The notes beneath the pieces are model-generated. The model had not been told where the DNA came from and searched no databases. It worked only from the letters and a program-made list of their open reading frames with translations. DNA of 64,000 nt from Favolaschia claudopus (taxonomy: Eukaryota; Basidiomycota; Agaricomycetes; Agaricales; Mycenaceae), in the NCBI GenBank assembly GCA_037176885.1, contig JAWWNJ010000192.1, forward strand, positions 301,136 to 365,135, read 5' to 3'. The position numbers and the translations under genes are program-made. This document shows, one piece after another, positions 40,122 to 53,028 of this stretch; position 1 is the stretch's first letter, and every line of letters starts with the position of its first letter.

Positions 40122-40737
40122 GCTATAAGGTCTGCCGCATTTCTATTTACACCGTTTCAGGCCCTTCTACTGTTCGGCCCGATCTGCCGCCGTCTGCGAC
40201 CGCCTTTGCTGATCGCCGTGCACGAGAGAACGAAGGGCCCCTCTGAATGATACCTGTATCATCATCCGACTTCTAGATCCACCAGGTCTACACTCAATCA
40301 AGAAGTTGATTTTATCTACTGCGGTCAGTTCGATTTGACAAGTAAGGTATGTTTCATTCATTTTTTACCTTCCGCTTTGTCACTGACTACACCAGAGCTA
40401 TCTGCCGTCTCGACTCTCCGATATGCACCATCCGCGATCCACGAAACTCAAGGCAATTCTGCAGCAGCACCACAGAGTCGCGGTGGGAAGAGAGATAGGT
40501 GGCACGGGGTATCGGGGGGTTGAGAGCGTGGGGCAATGAGCAACGGCGCGCGCAATGGTAGGAGCGGACGGGCGTGCTGGGCGTACGGTGGTGGGCGGTA
40601 ATACAGGCACTGGTGTAGTATGGTATTGAGATATAACGCTTTTCATACACCACAAAACGTAAAATTGTTAAATCAAACCATAACCACATCTACAGGACTC
40701 GGATTTGCTCTTGCTTGTCCCATCCATCTCGCAAAAG
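40122..40737. other. Right flank of LTR element, no gene
   Basis: Contains the candidate acceptor at 40160 and short frame to 40246 described with the ORF at 20.9 kb. No other gene supported. Confidence 0.4.
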
Positions 40738-41254
40738 GAGGGGTTGCAAAATTTCACAACCCTCCCCAGGTGAAATTTGCGACTCGAAACGCGCTCCACC
40801 AGAAACTCAAACGAAATTTCCCCAGGGGGGGTTGTGAAAAAAGTCGACTCAAAATGCGCTTCACCAAAAACTCGAACGAGAATTCATAAACCCCCCCGGG
40901 GGGGGTTACGAAAAAAATGCGACTCAAAACGTGCTTCACCAAAAACTCAAACGAAAATCCATACATAACCCCCCCTGGGGGGGGTTGTGAAAAAATTTCG
41001 ATTCTGCGAGCAACTCGCACAAAATCCATAAACCCCCCCGGGGGGGGTTACGAAAAAAGTGCGACTCAAAACGTGCTTCACCAAAAACTCAAACGAAAAT
41101 CCATAACCCCCCCCGGGGGGGGTTGTGAAAAAATTTCGATTCTGCGAGCAACTCGCACAAAATTCATAAACCCCCCCGGGGGGGGTTACGAAAAAATGCG
41201 CCTCAAAACGTGCTTCACCAAAAACTCAAACGAGAATTCACAACCCCTCCCTTG
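40738..41254. repeat. Minisatellite with C/G palindromic cores
   Basis: Alternating units of roughly 65-75 bp, each centred on a near-perfect palindrome such as AACCCCCCCCGGGGGGGGTT. Six cores lie near 40825, 40900, 40980, 41040, 41115 and 41180. Between cores the text alternates between ctcaaaacgtgcttcaccaa and gattctgcgagcaactcgca. The array is bracketed by inverted ggaggggttg / caacccctcc ends. No coding; the frames through it are repeats. Confidence 0.9.
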
Positions 41255-41365
41255 GTGAGAGAGGTACCAGGTGTGCCCGGAGGGCCTTGGTATAGAAAGC
41301 GGCAACTCCCGGTACCCGGTGTTTGATTAGATTCGGCAAACCGGTGAATTTTGCTGTCAAGCATC

Positions 41366-42475
41366 ATGATGTCCACTGACTTCATCCCACCCGCACATTC
41401 GAGCGTGAATGAGGCACAGGACCCTCAGTATGTGCGGGAACTGTGGTTTGAGGATGGGAGCATTGTGATCAAAGCTGGAAACTCTCTCTACCGAGTATAT
41501 CGCGGCGCTTTGTCTAATCACTCTCCCGTTTTTCGGGACATGCTTGCATTCCCTCAACCACCGGGGTCCGACTCGGGGCTCGTGGATGGATACCCATTCG
41601 TCGAATTACCGGACCCCGATGTCGAGGTTACCCCCATTTTTGAAGGCGATTTTTGAGCCGGAGTTGGTATCTCGAAATTCGTGTGCTACTTCTTTGTTCT
41701 CAAATTCATTCTTCAGATACTTTATGCCATTTCCGGCTCACACAACATTCGACGCAGCAGTTGGATGCCTCCACCTTGGAGATAAATATGGAGTGGATTA
41801 TCTCAGAGCTCGCGCCCTCAACCACCTCTCCTCTGGATATCCGACCACGCTGTCGGGCTTCGACCTTTTGAATCACTATCGACCAGACATCACTGCTTCG
41901 GCGTTGGAGGAGCAGTCATGGGAATCACCCAGCGACGCGACCTTCACGCTCCGTGCCATTCAACTTGCTCGCGTGGTTGATGCCCCGTGGATTCTACCTG
42001 CCGCCTTTTATGCTCTTTCTTCTAACTTCACAGAGTTGGCCTCGTTGCCTTTCATGGCGTCCTATACAACGGCGTGGAGATTAAACTGACTATGCAAGAG
42101 CAACGATCGTTTCTTCAAGGCTACAATGTCCAGCGCAACGGAACCGTGGCTGACGCTCTTCGTTTCTTATTCGACCCAGAAAACATTCCAGGTTGCAAAC
42201 ATCCACCGCAGTGTGTTGTGGAAAGATGGAAGGGACTCGAATATATTCGAGAATTCATCCGATCTCATCCTGCCGACCCTTTGTTGACATGGGAGTGGTC
42301 GGATTGGAAGCAGCTCCACGGCATGTGTTCGAAATGCTTGAAGACGCTGAAGGAGATTCACCAAGACGCTCGACAAGCTTTCTGGAACCAGCTTCCGGAG
42401 ACCTATGGGCTACCGTCATGGGACGTCTTGGAACAGATGAAGAAAAATGCTCTTGGGCCCAATTTGACTCATTAG
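41366..42475 (+). pseudogene. BTB/POZ domain protein, frameshifted
   Basis: The N-terminal BTB core is clear: YVRELWFEDGSIVIKAGNSLYRVYRGALSNHSPVFRDML, then FVELPDPDVEV. The frame breaks near 41635 and continues as FLKAIFEPE. A 54-nt intron then joins to YFMPFPAHTTFDAAVGCLHLGDKYGVDYLRARAL, and a second frame change occurs near 42045 before FHGVLYNGVEIKL. It ends with a Cys/Trp-rich tail (MCSKCLKTLKE...FWNQLPETYGLPSW). BTB proteins of this agaricomycete type are often Cul3 adaptors or transcription cofactors. Relative at 54.6-55.8 kb; tail fragment at 7.9 kb. Confidence 0.8.
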
Positions 42476-43439
42476 CACAGGTATGTTGATACTCGCCCGA
42501 GTCCCATCGGTTAACCAGGTTCCTAGGGACGAACTCGAATGATTTATGTGTGTTTTATGTCTAACGCAACGTTGCATCCAGAAAAACAACGGTCGACCGT
42601 TGTGAGGAGCGGCGAGACTGCGCCTCAATCTTTGACATTCGAGCTGTGATCTTCGCGATGTTCCCCTCGGTTGGCGGACCTGGTCGAACAAGCCGTGGTT
42701 AGGACCATTCGTATTAATACCGTCCCTAGCCAGTGTAGTTGGCAGGTGTACCAAATTGTACTTGTAATCTTTGTGTAAAAATACTTGTAGTTTCAGTGTA
42801 CTAGACGGCGCCCCACATGAATCATGGCCGAACTTCTACTAGTTCCTATATTACGCAGCCCCAAATATCGTCAGGACGTCAGCGCATCGAAGGGTTACGG
42901 GGACTGGATCAGCTATTTTCTTCTGCACTCACCTCAATCTTCGCAATCGAGAGCGAGGAATAGCTAGTATTCGATAATAAGGAGAATCTTTGGCTGGGTT
43001 TATCGATTATTTCCCTGGAAAACCTTCACTTCAACTTGTTTTGTATAGAGGTGAAAATGACGGCAAATACCGAATCTGTTCAAGAAGTTGACATCTCTTC
43101 TCGTCGTCCGACAGATTGGCAGAATATTCTGGCCTGAGGTGAATGAGCACGCACGAGATATAGCCTGTTCAACCCCACTACAGCATCAACCAGGATAAGA
43201 CAAAGCGACAGATCGGGAATATGTACAAGTTTGGAGAAGTGTGAGTGTTGATAGTTTCACTGCAGTGATCTTGTGAATCTGCCGATGGGATTGAAGAAAT
43301 TTGTAGAACTAGTCTGTGGGATAGGTCTGCAAGCACAAATTAACTATGGTGCCGTCACTGAATGCTCTCTTAATTACAGGCTGGCCTCGATGGAAGCAAC
43401 AGAGATCCTGTGTAACGAAATGTATCAATCAAATATCCC
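42476..43439. other. Intergenic, nothing recognised
   Basis: About 1 kb of moderately AT-rich sequence with no long frame and no repeat that I could identify. Confidence 0.5.
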
Positions 43440-44159
43440 CTTGTCAGCATTATGAACAGTTCACCTGAAGAATGGAGGATGAGTCCGGGACTGTCGAGAT
43501 CAATTGTAGCAGGGAGCGGTGGTAACGGCTCCGAGTCGGAGTCAGAGGATTCCTCCAGGACCTCTTGCACTTCGTTGAAAGTGACAAAATCGAAGACAGG
43601 TATATCCTTGTCATAAACTGCTAGTGCGTCGGCAAGAATACCCTTCAAGTCGGCAGATACGTATACGATCGCGGTGTCAGTCTGCTCAAACAGCTGTGCC
43701 ACATCCGCCGCCGCGTCGGATGGAGACACGCAGAACGGCACCAAGCCAGCACGCATGACTGCAGAGACCATCATACCTGCCACCGATTATGCGGTGCTAG
43801 GCCCGTGGGGAACAAGAACTTACAGCAGGAGATATTGTCTGGAATGATATCAATGGCTTAAGACCAGACCAAAGCATACCAACCACGTTGACTGACCCGC
43901 ATTAGCCAATATGGCGATGACCGGTGTTTTGTCCGCCTTCGACCGGCGTGTGAGGCACCGTTTCGCGCAAGATACGACGACAGGTGGCGTACATCGAGCG
44001 AATGTAGCGCTCAAACGTGACGGAAGCCACCTCTCCCGTGCCGGTATTGTAGATATATGCGGTTTGATGCGGCCCTTGTGTTAGTTGGCGATCCACGAGA
44101 TGAGGGAAAGTGAGAGACTCTTCGAGAGGCACTGGGCTGCTTGTGCTTTCCACATGCAT
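43440..44159 (-). pseudogene. N-terminal fragment of AMP-binding enzyme
   Basis: Starts MHVESTSSPVPLEESLTFPHLVDRQL, contains AYIYNTGTGEVASVTFERYI and, after one or two introns in 43780-43910, AGLVPFCVSPSDAAADVAQLFEQTDTAIVYVSADL. It runs into DLDSPGLILHSSG, where the family continues with the adenylation core. The homology stops there, near 43460. This is the opening of an NRPS-like / adenylate-forming reductase adenylation domain; the A-core, carrier and reductase parts are absent. Truncated and non-functional. Confidence 0.75.
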
Positions 44160-45592
44160 CTGGGAGAGACAGCGAGTGAAGAAAAAATTACTGTGGGCCG
44201 GGGGGGAAGGAGGGGGCTTTTATAGAAAGCCAACAACGTGGACCAGCGAAGAGTATCGGTCACTAGTACTAAAGAAAGCGCACAAGCTGCGAGCCGAGAA
44301 TCGGGATGCTACTTGAAATGAAGGCTTCTGATAGCACTGGGAGGATACAAGCATGCAAAGACCCGGATACCCAGTTATTGGGCTGCTCCGCAGACGGTCG
44401 GGGTTTCGCGGATGGCTCTGTTGGTCCTGTGGGTCCCCTTGACGCATTTGCCAATTTAGCCAGCAGAATCTATCAATATGCGTACGACCGCACACAGGTG
44501 GTCTCTCATATGCAAACAGACATCGTCGCACCGATGGTCAGATCCCTCGTCGATGTAAAGCACTAAGGGTACGTTTGGCCCAAGACTCGACTCGGAAGTT
44601 GTGAAAGAGCGGCGGCGGGATGAGTGTGTTTCGGCCGTGTAGGGCGGTATTCCTGTCGTTCGACCCTTGAGGCAGCCCTAATCCGTGCGACGTCAAAGAG
44701 GTGAGTGCTACTCTGAGTCAACTCTGAGTAAGTAGCGACGGAGATCCTCCAACGTACTTAGAGGCAAAAGTCCAGTTGCTGACAAATCAAAATTACCGAA
44801 TATGGACATGCAACTGCCTTATCCGGCTCTCCTCACGGACTCAGGCTGCAGGATAAGCACAGAGGGCTACCACTCCATGTATTCGTGTAAAATACGTAGA
44901 CGAAGGAATCGGATATAGCAGTTATTACATTGTCAGCCGCGCCAACCACACTACATATGCGGGGCAAATTGAGGAGAAGACAAAAAAGGAAGAAAAAAAA
45001 AAACCAATCAAAAACCGAAGCAACGCGTCAAGTATATAGTTACTGTAAGCAGCAGGGCAACAAACAAAAAGTGTAAGTAAAAATACAAATATATCGTGTG
45101 AGGCGGAGGGAGACGGTGGGGGGTGTCGCAAACAAGCGCGGGTTACTGTTGAATACCCAGGGGATACAAGGTAGGTGACACAGGGAGGGGTAGAGAAAAA
45201 AGAAAAGAGGACGGAGCGGGAACTAGATGTGCGTTGATATGTACATGCAGAGCGGGAGCAGAGCAGAGGCAGACAATCAGATGCGTAATAGTTAAGTGTG
45301 ATGATGGACGAGACGAGAGGTTTATGCAAGGAACTGATCGAAACAACCGAGACAACTGCAGTGTCTACTGAACGCAGCGCGGCAATGCAGATGAGAGGTA
45401 AACAGTATGGAGAGGAGATACCTAATGGTGTAGATCAGGAAGAGGGAAAAGTAACGGGGAAATCAGCGGGAGAACGAATAGATAAGTAAGCAAGCGCAGG
45501 GAAAGAGACGAGATTAATCGGATATGTGGATTGTGCATCGTCAACCACCACCGACGACAAGCAAAACACGCAGAAAAGATGGCTACACACCG
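44160..45592. other. Intergenic, nothing recognised
   Basis: Short frames only. An A-rich tract lies at about 44990-45002. No repeat family or RNA recognised. Confidence 0.45.
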
Positions 45593-47764
45593 TCATCCGT
45601 CAAGCTCCATCGCGTCCGCGACAGGACTGAGCGGCGTCGGCGGCTCCGCATCCTCCCTCCTCTCCACCTTCGTCATCCCCATCCCTCGTCTCCCTCTTCT
45701 AGATCCAGACTGCGAGGCACGGCCAACGGACTCGACGGCCGTCTCATCGGCCTTCCACCCCACACCTCCATCCAACCCCCTCACACACCTCTCCCTCCTC
45801 CTCAAGATCATCCTCGCAACCAACTGCTGCACACTCTCCAGCCCCGCCAAGCCCGCCTTCTCGCGCCTCAACCGCATCCCGCCCGTGCCTTTATCCTTTG
45901 CCGGAGGCTCCGGGAGAGGCGGGACGGGATGCAGGGATTGCTCATCGGTGTAATACGGGGAGGACTAGAGTGGAGGCGAAAGGGGAAGCAGTAGTAGTGC
46001 AAGTGTTAGCAGCGGATCCCGCCGCTGGCGGCAGGATCCCCAACACAAGCCCGACAAGCGCGTCCACCTCCCTCCCCAGCTCCTTTGCACGCTTTCGCCT
46101 CCTCGCGGCTCGCCTGCGTCCCCTAGGGACGCTCCTCCGCAATTCGTGGTCGAGCACGCCACTTGGCGCCGCTGTACCGGAACCAGCGACAACGGCGTTC
46201 CCAGAACTACTGCAACTCGAGTTGCTGTTGGGATTGCCGCTGCCGTTGGTCTGTGGGGAGTCAGAGCTGACGTCCATGGTGGACGGAGATTGGCTAGGCG
46301 CAGCGGCACACGCCGCCAGCGCTTCGCGCGCTCGTCCTCGCACAGCCAGCAGCGCGTCCAACCCCGCTTCCGGGAAGGATGGAGGAAGGCGCGCGGTCAG
46401 CTCCGCAGGAGTAAACGGGTCCAGAATCGACGGGGGTGGCGGTTTGAAGGGAAGCGAAATGGGGGCAGGTCGAGGCCGAGAGTAGTTAGCAGGAGGGTGG
46501 GTAAGCGTCGCGTCAGCGTCGCCGATAGGAGATGATGAGACTGGGGTTGGATCTGAGTCCGCTGGGGGGCGGGGACATCAGGATATCTGAGTCCTCAGTG
46601 GTGGCTTCAGCCACAGCGGAAGAGGAAGATGAATCTAGGGGTGGGTGAAGAAAGAAGGCCAGGAATCCGAGTGGCAATGATGAGACGACTGCGCGTCGTA
46701 CTCGTCATCGAGATCGGGGAGCGAAGCGACAGACCGACGCGATGGCGAAGGCGCGAGGCCTAGTCCTGGACCCAGAGCCATAATCCAAGTCGAGGGTCGT
46801 CGAGTTCGGCGACAGGCATGCAAATGAACGCAGAGGCGAAGGTATGTACGAGGACGGTCCGAAACCCAGATCGTCTTCGAAGTCTGACTCGGACATGGGC
46901 GACGGCGAATCAAAGTCGCGCGAAGAGGAAGGCGACGGCGGGGCGTAATCGAAAGGCGATATACTGTCCGCGTCCGAGTCGTGGCCACCCACAATACGGT
47001 GTGGGTGCGCCATAGTACCAGGAAAACCAAGAAGAACGCCCTCTGGTGCTCCTACTCCCGAGTTGTTGTCATGATCGTCCAGAATCATCTCGTCCTTGTG
47101 TTGGTACATAGGAATATCGAGAGGAAGCAAGGCAGGACGCCTGAACGTTCCTGCGTTGCCCAAGATATCGTCATCCGCATCAGAGTCGAAAGAATAGTCG
47201 TAAGCGCCCACAGGCTGTGACATGAGCACACAATCGTGCCTCGAGTCATCAACGGTGTACACATCCTCCTCCTCCTCTGGTTTGCGGTGGGCAACCATTC
47301 CGAGAGATGGGGGGAGAGCAGCTGCGGGGTTTCTCGGTCGCGGAGAAGATTGAGATTCATCGTGAAGCTCTTCAATCGGAAGCAAAAGAGACGGGACCTG
47401 ACTGTCCTGGGCATCCGAAGGGGGCAGCGCGTGCGTTAGAGTGGGAATCGTGGGCGGGGGAGACAACGGAGAATGTGCCGAGCCTTCATGAGCACCAAGG
47501 GGGAATCTAGGATTCCGCGAACTGGTGCTGGTGATATCGTGCTGCAGAAGGCATGGGAACGTTCTGTTTTGGCTGGGAAGTAGTTGGCGGGGGCGAAGGA
47601 TATACACAAGGGTTTCCAGCGTCTTGATTTTCGTTAGGTTGGTCGGTGGTGGTACAGACAAATCCGTGAGAAGAGTGAGGACAAGAGGTGAAAGAAAAAT
47701 GGGAATCGAGGTCAGTACAGGGCATCAGCAGCGCCCCTTCTTCCGGGGGCGAATCAGTGAGCAT
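45593..47764 (-). CDS. Long disordered acidic/Ser-Pro-rich protein
   Basis: Multi-exon gene, start MLTDSPPEEGALL. A 64-nt GTATAT...TGCAG intron joins ...GNPC to HDITSTSSRNP in the correct frame. At least two more introns lie in 46570-46740, and one near 45965 joins ...SPFASTL to SSPYYTDEQSLHP. The product is about 600 aa, mostly disordered with acidic patches (EEEEDVYTVDD, FDSDADDDILG), a basic stretch RRGRRRAARRRKRAKEL followed by Leu-rich residues, and a C-terminal block AGLAGLESVQQLVARMIL. The basic patch suggests nuclear location. Family not recognised. Plus-strand frames across the same DNA are shadows. Confidence 0.6.
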
Positions 47765-48899
47765 TATTCTTAATGAAAAGAAAACAAATTAGAGTGGCAA
47801 AGGGAGTTGTCGGGTAGGATACTGACATTGCCTAGATTCTGAGAATGGGTGAAAATTGATGAGAACAAAACGGGAAAAAAGAGCAGAGGACGCACAGAAG
47901 TATGGGGAGACTAGACTGGGGGATTTAAGCGTATGGAACTGGCCATTGACGCTGGGAGAGACAACGAGTAGCACTGCAGCACCGTCGATATCGATGCGGG
48001 AAGAAGAAGCGAGCCCGGCCTCAAACACATCCGCTGGCCGCATTGCAATAGTCATCACGTGTCACCTATCCGCATCTCCGTCCGTCCATCACCTCAAGGC
48101 AGCAACCTCGACGTTGGCGAGGACCACCCGGCCAGCGATAACCGTAGGCGATGAGCGTGGCAGCGGGGTTCTCAAATTCTTACAATTATCGCGACACATC
48201 CTCCACAATAAAAACCAGAAATGCTTCAAGTTTTTCTTCAAACATACTGTGACTCACAATTGACCCACAAACCTTCGTGGGCGAACCGACGCCACGCCCT
48301 GACGTATCAGTCGCCCATACAGCACTTCCAACCCATCGTCCCGGTCGTCATTGTTCTTTGCTTCCCGCGGACGAATTTGATCCTTATATGTTCAGCTTCT
48401 CTCGGAGAGGCGGGCCCGAGATCACCACTCTAGCTTCATTCGCGTTGCGTCGAGTCTCTGGCCGAGTCGCCTGATACTATGGCGATTCATTTACAATATA
48501 ATCCAGCGTGCTACGAAGGTCTCTTCAAATCATACAAAAACTGGTTGCATTTTCTTTTCGGCGTCTAAAGTGACATCGATATCGAACATGATGAACATCG
48601 GGACGAGCAGGCGGAAACCATTTTGCACAAAGCAAGATTGAATACTAGCGCTGGCGGGATGTATTCAGAACCAAACTTTTCAACAGGAACGTGGCACACA
48701 ATCAAGCTTTGTTCAACATATTCCAAGTATGCGTCGGCTTCGGACAATCGTAAATTGCCGCCGACCCATCACTGGATCCTGGCTCCATATTCGTTATACT
48801 TGGGTGGGCTATACTTATCCTCAAATCTGGCAGTAGGTTCAGTGATTGATCGAAAAATGAATGAACTTCCTTTCAGTTCAAAAACCAACAGTATCATTC
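47765..48899. other. Intergenic, nothing firm
   Basis: Upstream region of the disordered-protein gene. Part of 48.6-48.9 kb may be the decayed N-terminus of the DUF7730 remnant that follows, but I cannot align it. Confidence 0.4.
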
Positions 48900-49310
48900 A
48901 GGTGGCGTTACAGATTCGGACCCACGTATTCAATGCCCCGACGCAAAAATCCCGACCGCGTTCCTACAATCATGGCGACAGACCTACATGAAGAATACTG
49001 TCTCCCCGACCCCGAAGCGTCTATATTGACCTTGATGTCAATGCGTGGCGGCGGGCCCGGGTTCGCGGTTGCTGAGAGTCCGTATTTCAGAGTCTGATGC
49101 ATTCAATGGGTCTCGGGTAACTGTCGCTCGGGATGGACCTTGGACGTCAGCACTTCGTCCGGGCAACTATCTTGGTTGTTTTCGGGATCGCGATACGCTT
49201 ACGCCGGGTAATTTACAGCGGCTGGAGAGTTGGTGCGGTTCCGAGTATGATACAGCTGGTCCGGAAAGCAAGGGGCAGGGCTCGGAGATAGAATCTGGTA
49301 GGTGAATTGT
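48900..49310 (+). pseudogene. Decayed DUF7730 gene remnant
   Basis: gaatactgtctccccgac...gtctatattgac aligns with gagtattgccttcccgac...gtctacatcgac of the intact DUF7730 gene (minus strand, 8.1-9.0 kb) with an indel. Further on, GNLQRLESW matches GNLKRLEIW. Several frame changes and no long frame; a dead paralog. Confidence 0.6.
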
Positions 49311-50575
49311 GGGGCAGGGACGACGAATTCGCGCATGGTTCAATCGACAAGGACCAGCTTGATTACGTCGCTCCTCAAAACTCTCTTGTTGAAATCCCCA
49401 ACACGAATATGTGGCGCTTTCAAACTGGTCAGATAAGTACCTCGAACTTCTGCCATCACCCGCCTTTACGCAGTACACGCCTATTAGGAATACCTATTCT
49501 GGATGCGAAGACTATACAGTGACAAGATTGACCGTATTTACAGCGCAAAAAACTAATTACAGGTTACAATCTGCACCTGCCTGTGATTCAGCTCAGTGAA
49601 CGATAGTGTTTCGTTGACCTCAACTTGACCTCAACAAGAGAAGGAAACAAATTTTCAGGTACTAGTAACTACACATACTCCGACTCGGTTCCTGGCTTCG
49701 TAATAACGCAAAAATCACGAGCATAAAAATTACAGGCCATCAATATGCATCAATGTCCACGAATCCGCGAACGGGGGTCCCCGGGGAGTTGAACCCAGAT
49801 TTCGTAAAGTGGTTGTGGGAGGTCATGGCGGGAATCGAGACCCGGCCCCCACTTCCATAAAGTACGGGGAGCTGAAAATACAGTGCAAAATAATCCAACT
49901 GTTTCTCCCGCCTCGACGTTGCCCCCGCGGCAGCGGACAAGGCCCCGCGCAGCGGTCTGGGGTCTCCCCAGCCGTCCGGGCCGGCGCCCGCACCACTTCC
50001 GATATTTGAACACAGTACTGCTGTATCCAACTCATTTTTAGGCTACTACCCTCACGCCCAAAATTCAGGTGGACCTGTATTGAATACGGTTCCTTGACAC
50101 TGGATCAACACTGTATCCAAAAGAAAAGAAAAGGACTGTTGTAGGCTCTTGGGAGAAACTAAGTGGACATTTCCTCCACGTATTTGCTAAACTCAGTTTT
50201 CCAACTTCAACAAGTTGAACACTCAGGCTAAACACTTGCTAGAATCTCCTAACTGCTCAAACTGCTTCATTAGTCAATCGGAAGATAGGATTGTGCTCAG
50301 TAGATCTATGCCTAGCCGGCTTGCTGGTCTATATGGATAGCTCTGAATTTACTTCTTTTTTCGAGGTTTTCAACCACGGATTTGTAAGCAGCTTCCGATC
50401 AATTCTGTTAGACCCGGGAGATGCCGGCGGCCGGAGTTTCGGTCCCATGTGCCGGCATAGGAGTTGATTCTCGCGCGCTTGCACCTACGAACCCTAGGCA
50501 CGCCTCGGAAACTGAGGACTAGCACAACATGCTGATACCCTACGACTTAACCGAACGCGTTCTCAACCTCCCACC
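49311..50575. other. Intergenic, nothing recognised
   Basis: GC-rich patch at about 49.75-50.0 kb has overlapping frames on both strands with no domain. The remainder is AT-rich and empty of genes. Confidence 0.45.
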
Positions 50576-52447
50576 ATGGCCCCGCTCAAACTGTGGGCCG
50601 CTGCTGCCGGCAACGTTGACGCTTTTGTGCCTCAATTCTCGCCATGTCGTCGCCTTGGAGGAGCAAGATACCCAGATTGTCTTCAGCGGGGACGGGCCTA
50701 CACTTGCGGATGAGCTGTCGGATCTTCTCCAGAGCAGCATATGGCTGGAGCAGAACAAGACCGACGCGTCAGAGGTGGCTCGACATTGTGTGAGTGACCA
50801 GGAATTTGGGATCGCCCCATCGCTGAATCTGGATAAACTTTCGCTGCAAAGTGTCATGTACTAAACGGCACCCTACCTGGCCAAGTATTCTTCCCCGACT
50901 CCGCCGAATATCAAGCCCAGCAGGCGTCGTATTACTCTCTCGAGCAATCAGACCTCGAGCCAACATGCAGAGTGTCACCGCACTCTGCCATCGACGTCTC
51001 TGCTATCGTCAGCCTCGCCACGCAGTACGACTGCACATTCGCAGTTCGTTCGGGCGGCCATATGATCTCGCAGGGATTCAGCAACGTCGATGCAGCCGGG
51101 TTCACAATTGACCTTCAGAAAATGAACAGCGTGTCGCTTCTCGATGGAGGCAGTGTTGTGTCCTTTGGATCTGGTTGTAGATGGCATGAAGTTTACAGTG
51201 CGCTTACGCCTCGCAATCTTACTACGGTCGGTGGCCGGGCTTCGATGTTGGTGTTTCGGGTTTTCTGCTGGGCGGTATGAATTCCTTGTTCGCAACACAT
51301 TTTTCTTGTTCTTGATGGTGGCACCATCATATCTAGGTGGAATCTCCGCTCTATCTCTCGCGCACGGTTTTGGAAGCTCGAATATCGTGAACTATCAAGT
51401 TGTACTTGCTGACGGGACCATATACGACGTTAATGCGCAAACTCTGCCTGATCTGTACTGGGCCCTCAAGTACGGCAGTACTAACTTTGGAATCGTTACG
51501 CGTTTCGACATGACAACGTATCCACTGTCAGATGTCTGGGCAGGGACCCTGCTTTTCGACATTTCTAGAGGCCCCGCAATACTACAAGCCCATGTTGAAT
51601 TCACCGCCAAATTATCTGAAGACCCTATGGGATTGAATGTGGTCGGACTAGCTTGGGAGCCGACGCAAAAAACCTACATTGTATGGTCGCCGAATATCTA
51701 CCTCGCACCTACCCCGTTTCCACCGTTGTACTCTGATATCGAGCCCTTGGTGCCCCACGCCTTCCTCGATACGATGCGAGTCACTGACCTGGCATCCATC
51801 ACCGACGAATTTCAGGCCATGGCTCCAGGTGAGTCATCATGGACTTCAGTTCTTGCCCGGATATCTTACCCATATCTCAGGATCCGGAAGGGTCCAGTGG
51901 TTCACGTTGACTTTGAAAGCGGATGCGACCCTGCTGTGGGATATTCACCTCAAAGGTGTCGAAATTTTCCAACCATATCTGAATCGATCTGGCTTTACGT
52001 GGGCGGCTGTGTTTCAACCATTGAATCGCGGTTTTGCGGCGGCGAGGTGAGGAGAAACGGAGGGAATCCATCAGGTATCTCCTCTGAGGACGGAGACTTG
52101 GTAGGTATGTGCAACTCAATTCGACGTCGCACGGAACAGTTTTACAAACGTATCTATGCTTAGTGGCCCTCGGCATGGCCCTTTGGTCTGACAGGGAGGA
52201 TGATGAAGTGCTCAAGGCGAAAACGCACGAGCTGTGGAGATGGGCAGAGAATACTGCTCGCGAGCGTGGTCTCCTCCATCCTTTCATCTACATGAACTAC
52301 GCGTCCAAGCTTCAGGACGTCATGGGCAGTATTGGGCCGGAAAATCTTGGACGAATGCGGGGAATCAAAGAACGGTATGATCCGTCGAACCGATTCGGTC
52401 TGTACTGGAAAGGTGGCTACAAGTTGGAAGGCGGAGGACAGGTGTAG
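50576..52447 (+). pseudogene. FAD-linked oxidase (berberine-bridge type)
   Basis: Secreted FAD_binding_4/PCMH oxidoreductase remnant. It has a hydrophobic leader, then RSGGHMISQGFSN (FAD/substrate segment), GGGISALSLAHGFGSSNIVNYQVVLADG, NFGIVTRFD, and a C-terminal ERYDPSNRFGLYW typical of the BBE tail. Clear introns: 51282-51341 (gtatga...tctag) and 51830-51881 (gtgagt...ctcag). The frame breaks within the leader (about 50610), before DVGVSGFLLGG (about 51243), and at least twice near 52045-52110. With this many breaks it is a pseudogene. Its substrate would be unknown even if intact. Confidence 0.8.
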
Positions 52448-53028
52448 TTGGATTTCATTACATCCTTGCGGGGTGAATGGCTAAATTGCTCTGGGAGTAT
52501 CTATGGGCTCTGCAGAAACGTTCTTTTTTACCGTAACTACCCTTTTTCAAATTGAGTTTATTGATGGGAAGATCAGCAGGCACGCCCATGAACAGTCGCC
52601 ATCACAGCCCCAACCTAGAACTGACGAGATTGTTCATTCAAAAGTGGACTCCCTGAGAACCTCCTTGTGATCCATTATCACGATACCCAATCCTAGTTGG
52701 TGCTTCGCTGTGCTTCGAATATTAGACCAAGATTCTGCCATCTTTGGGTGACTTCGAAAGCGCTAGTCCGGCAAAAAGCCAAGATTGTCGCAGGGCAACG
52801 GAGGCTTAGGAATCCGTTAAACCCCAGTTGGCGTGAAGAGTGGCAGTGATCCTGTCAGCGGACTTCAACGGACCCTTTATTTAACCCGTCCTCGTCCGCA
52901 AGCGCCGGACTCCACCTCCATCGGCAACGAATGGAGATGAGATGGTAACGTATCCGCGATTACTTCGTTTAAAAGGGCTCGACTTCAGCTTCCGCGTCTT
53001 TTGCGCCAACCACCGTCCTTCGTTCACC
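52448..53028. other. Intergenic, nothing recognised
   Basis: No gene; promoter interval of the membrane protein that follows. Confidence 0.45.

Noticed and set aside
40738..41254. CRISPR-like array
   Set aside because: Spacers are themselves repeated and alternate, cores are palindromic, and the genome is eukaryotic.
45524..46535. Plus-strand ORFs opposite the disordered-protein gene
   Set aside because: The minus strand gives a spliced, compositionally coherent protein; the plus frames are GC-rich shadows.
49740..50035. Minus-strand ORFs in a GC-rich patch
   Set aside because: Several frames overlap with no domain or gene context.
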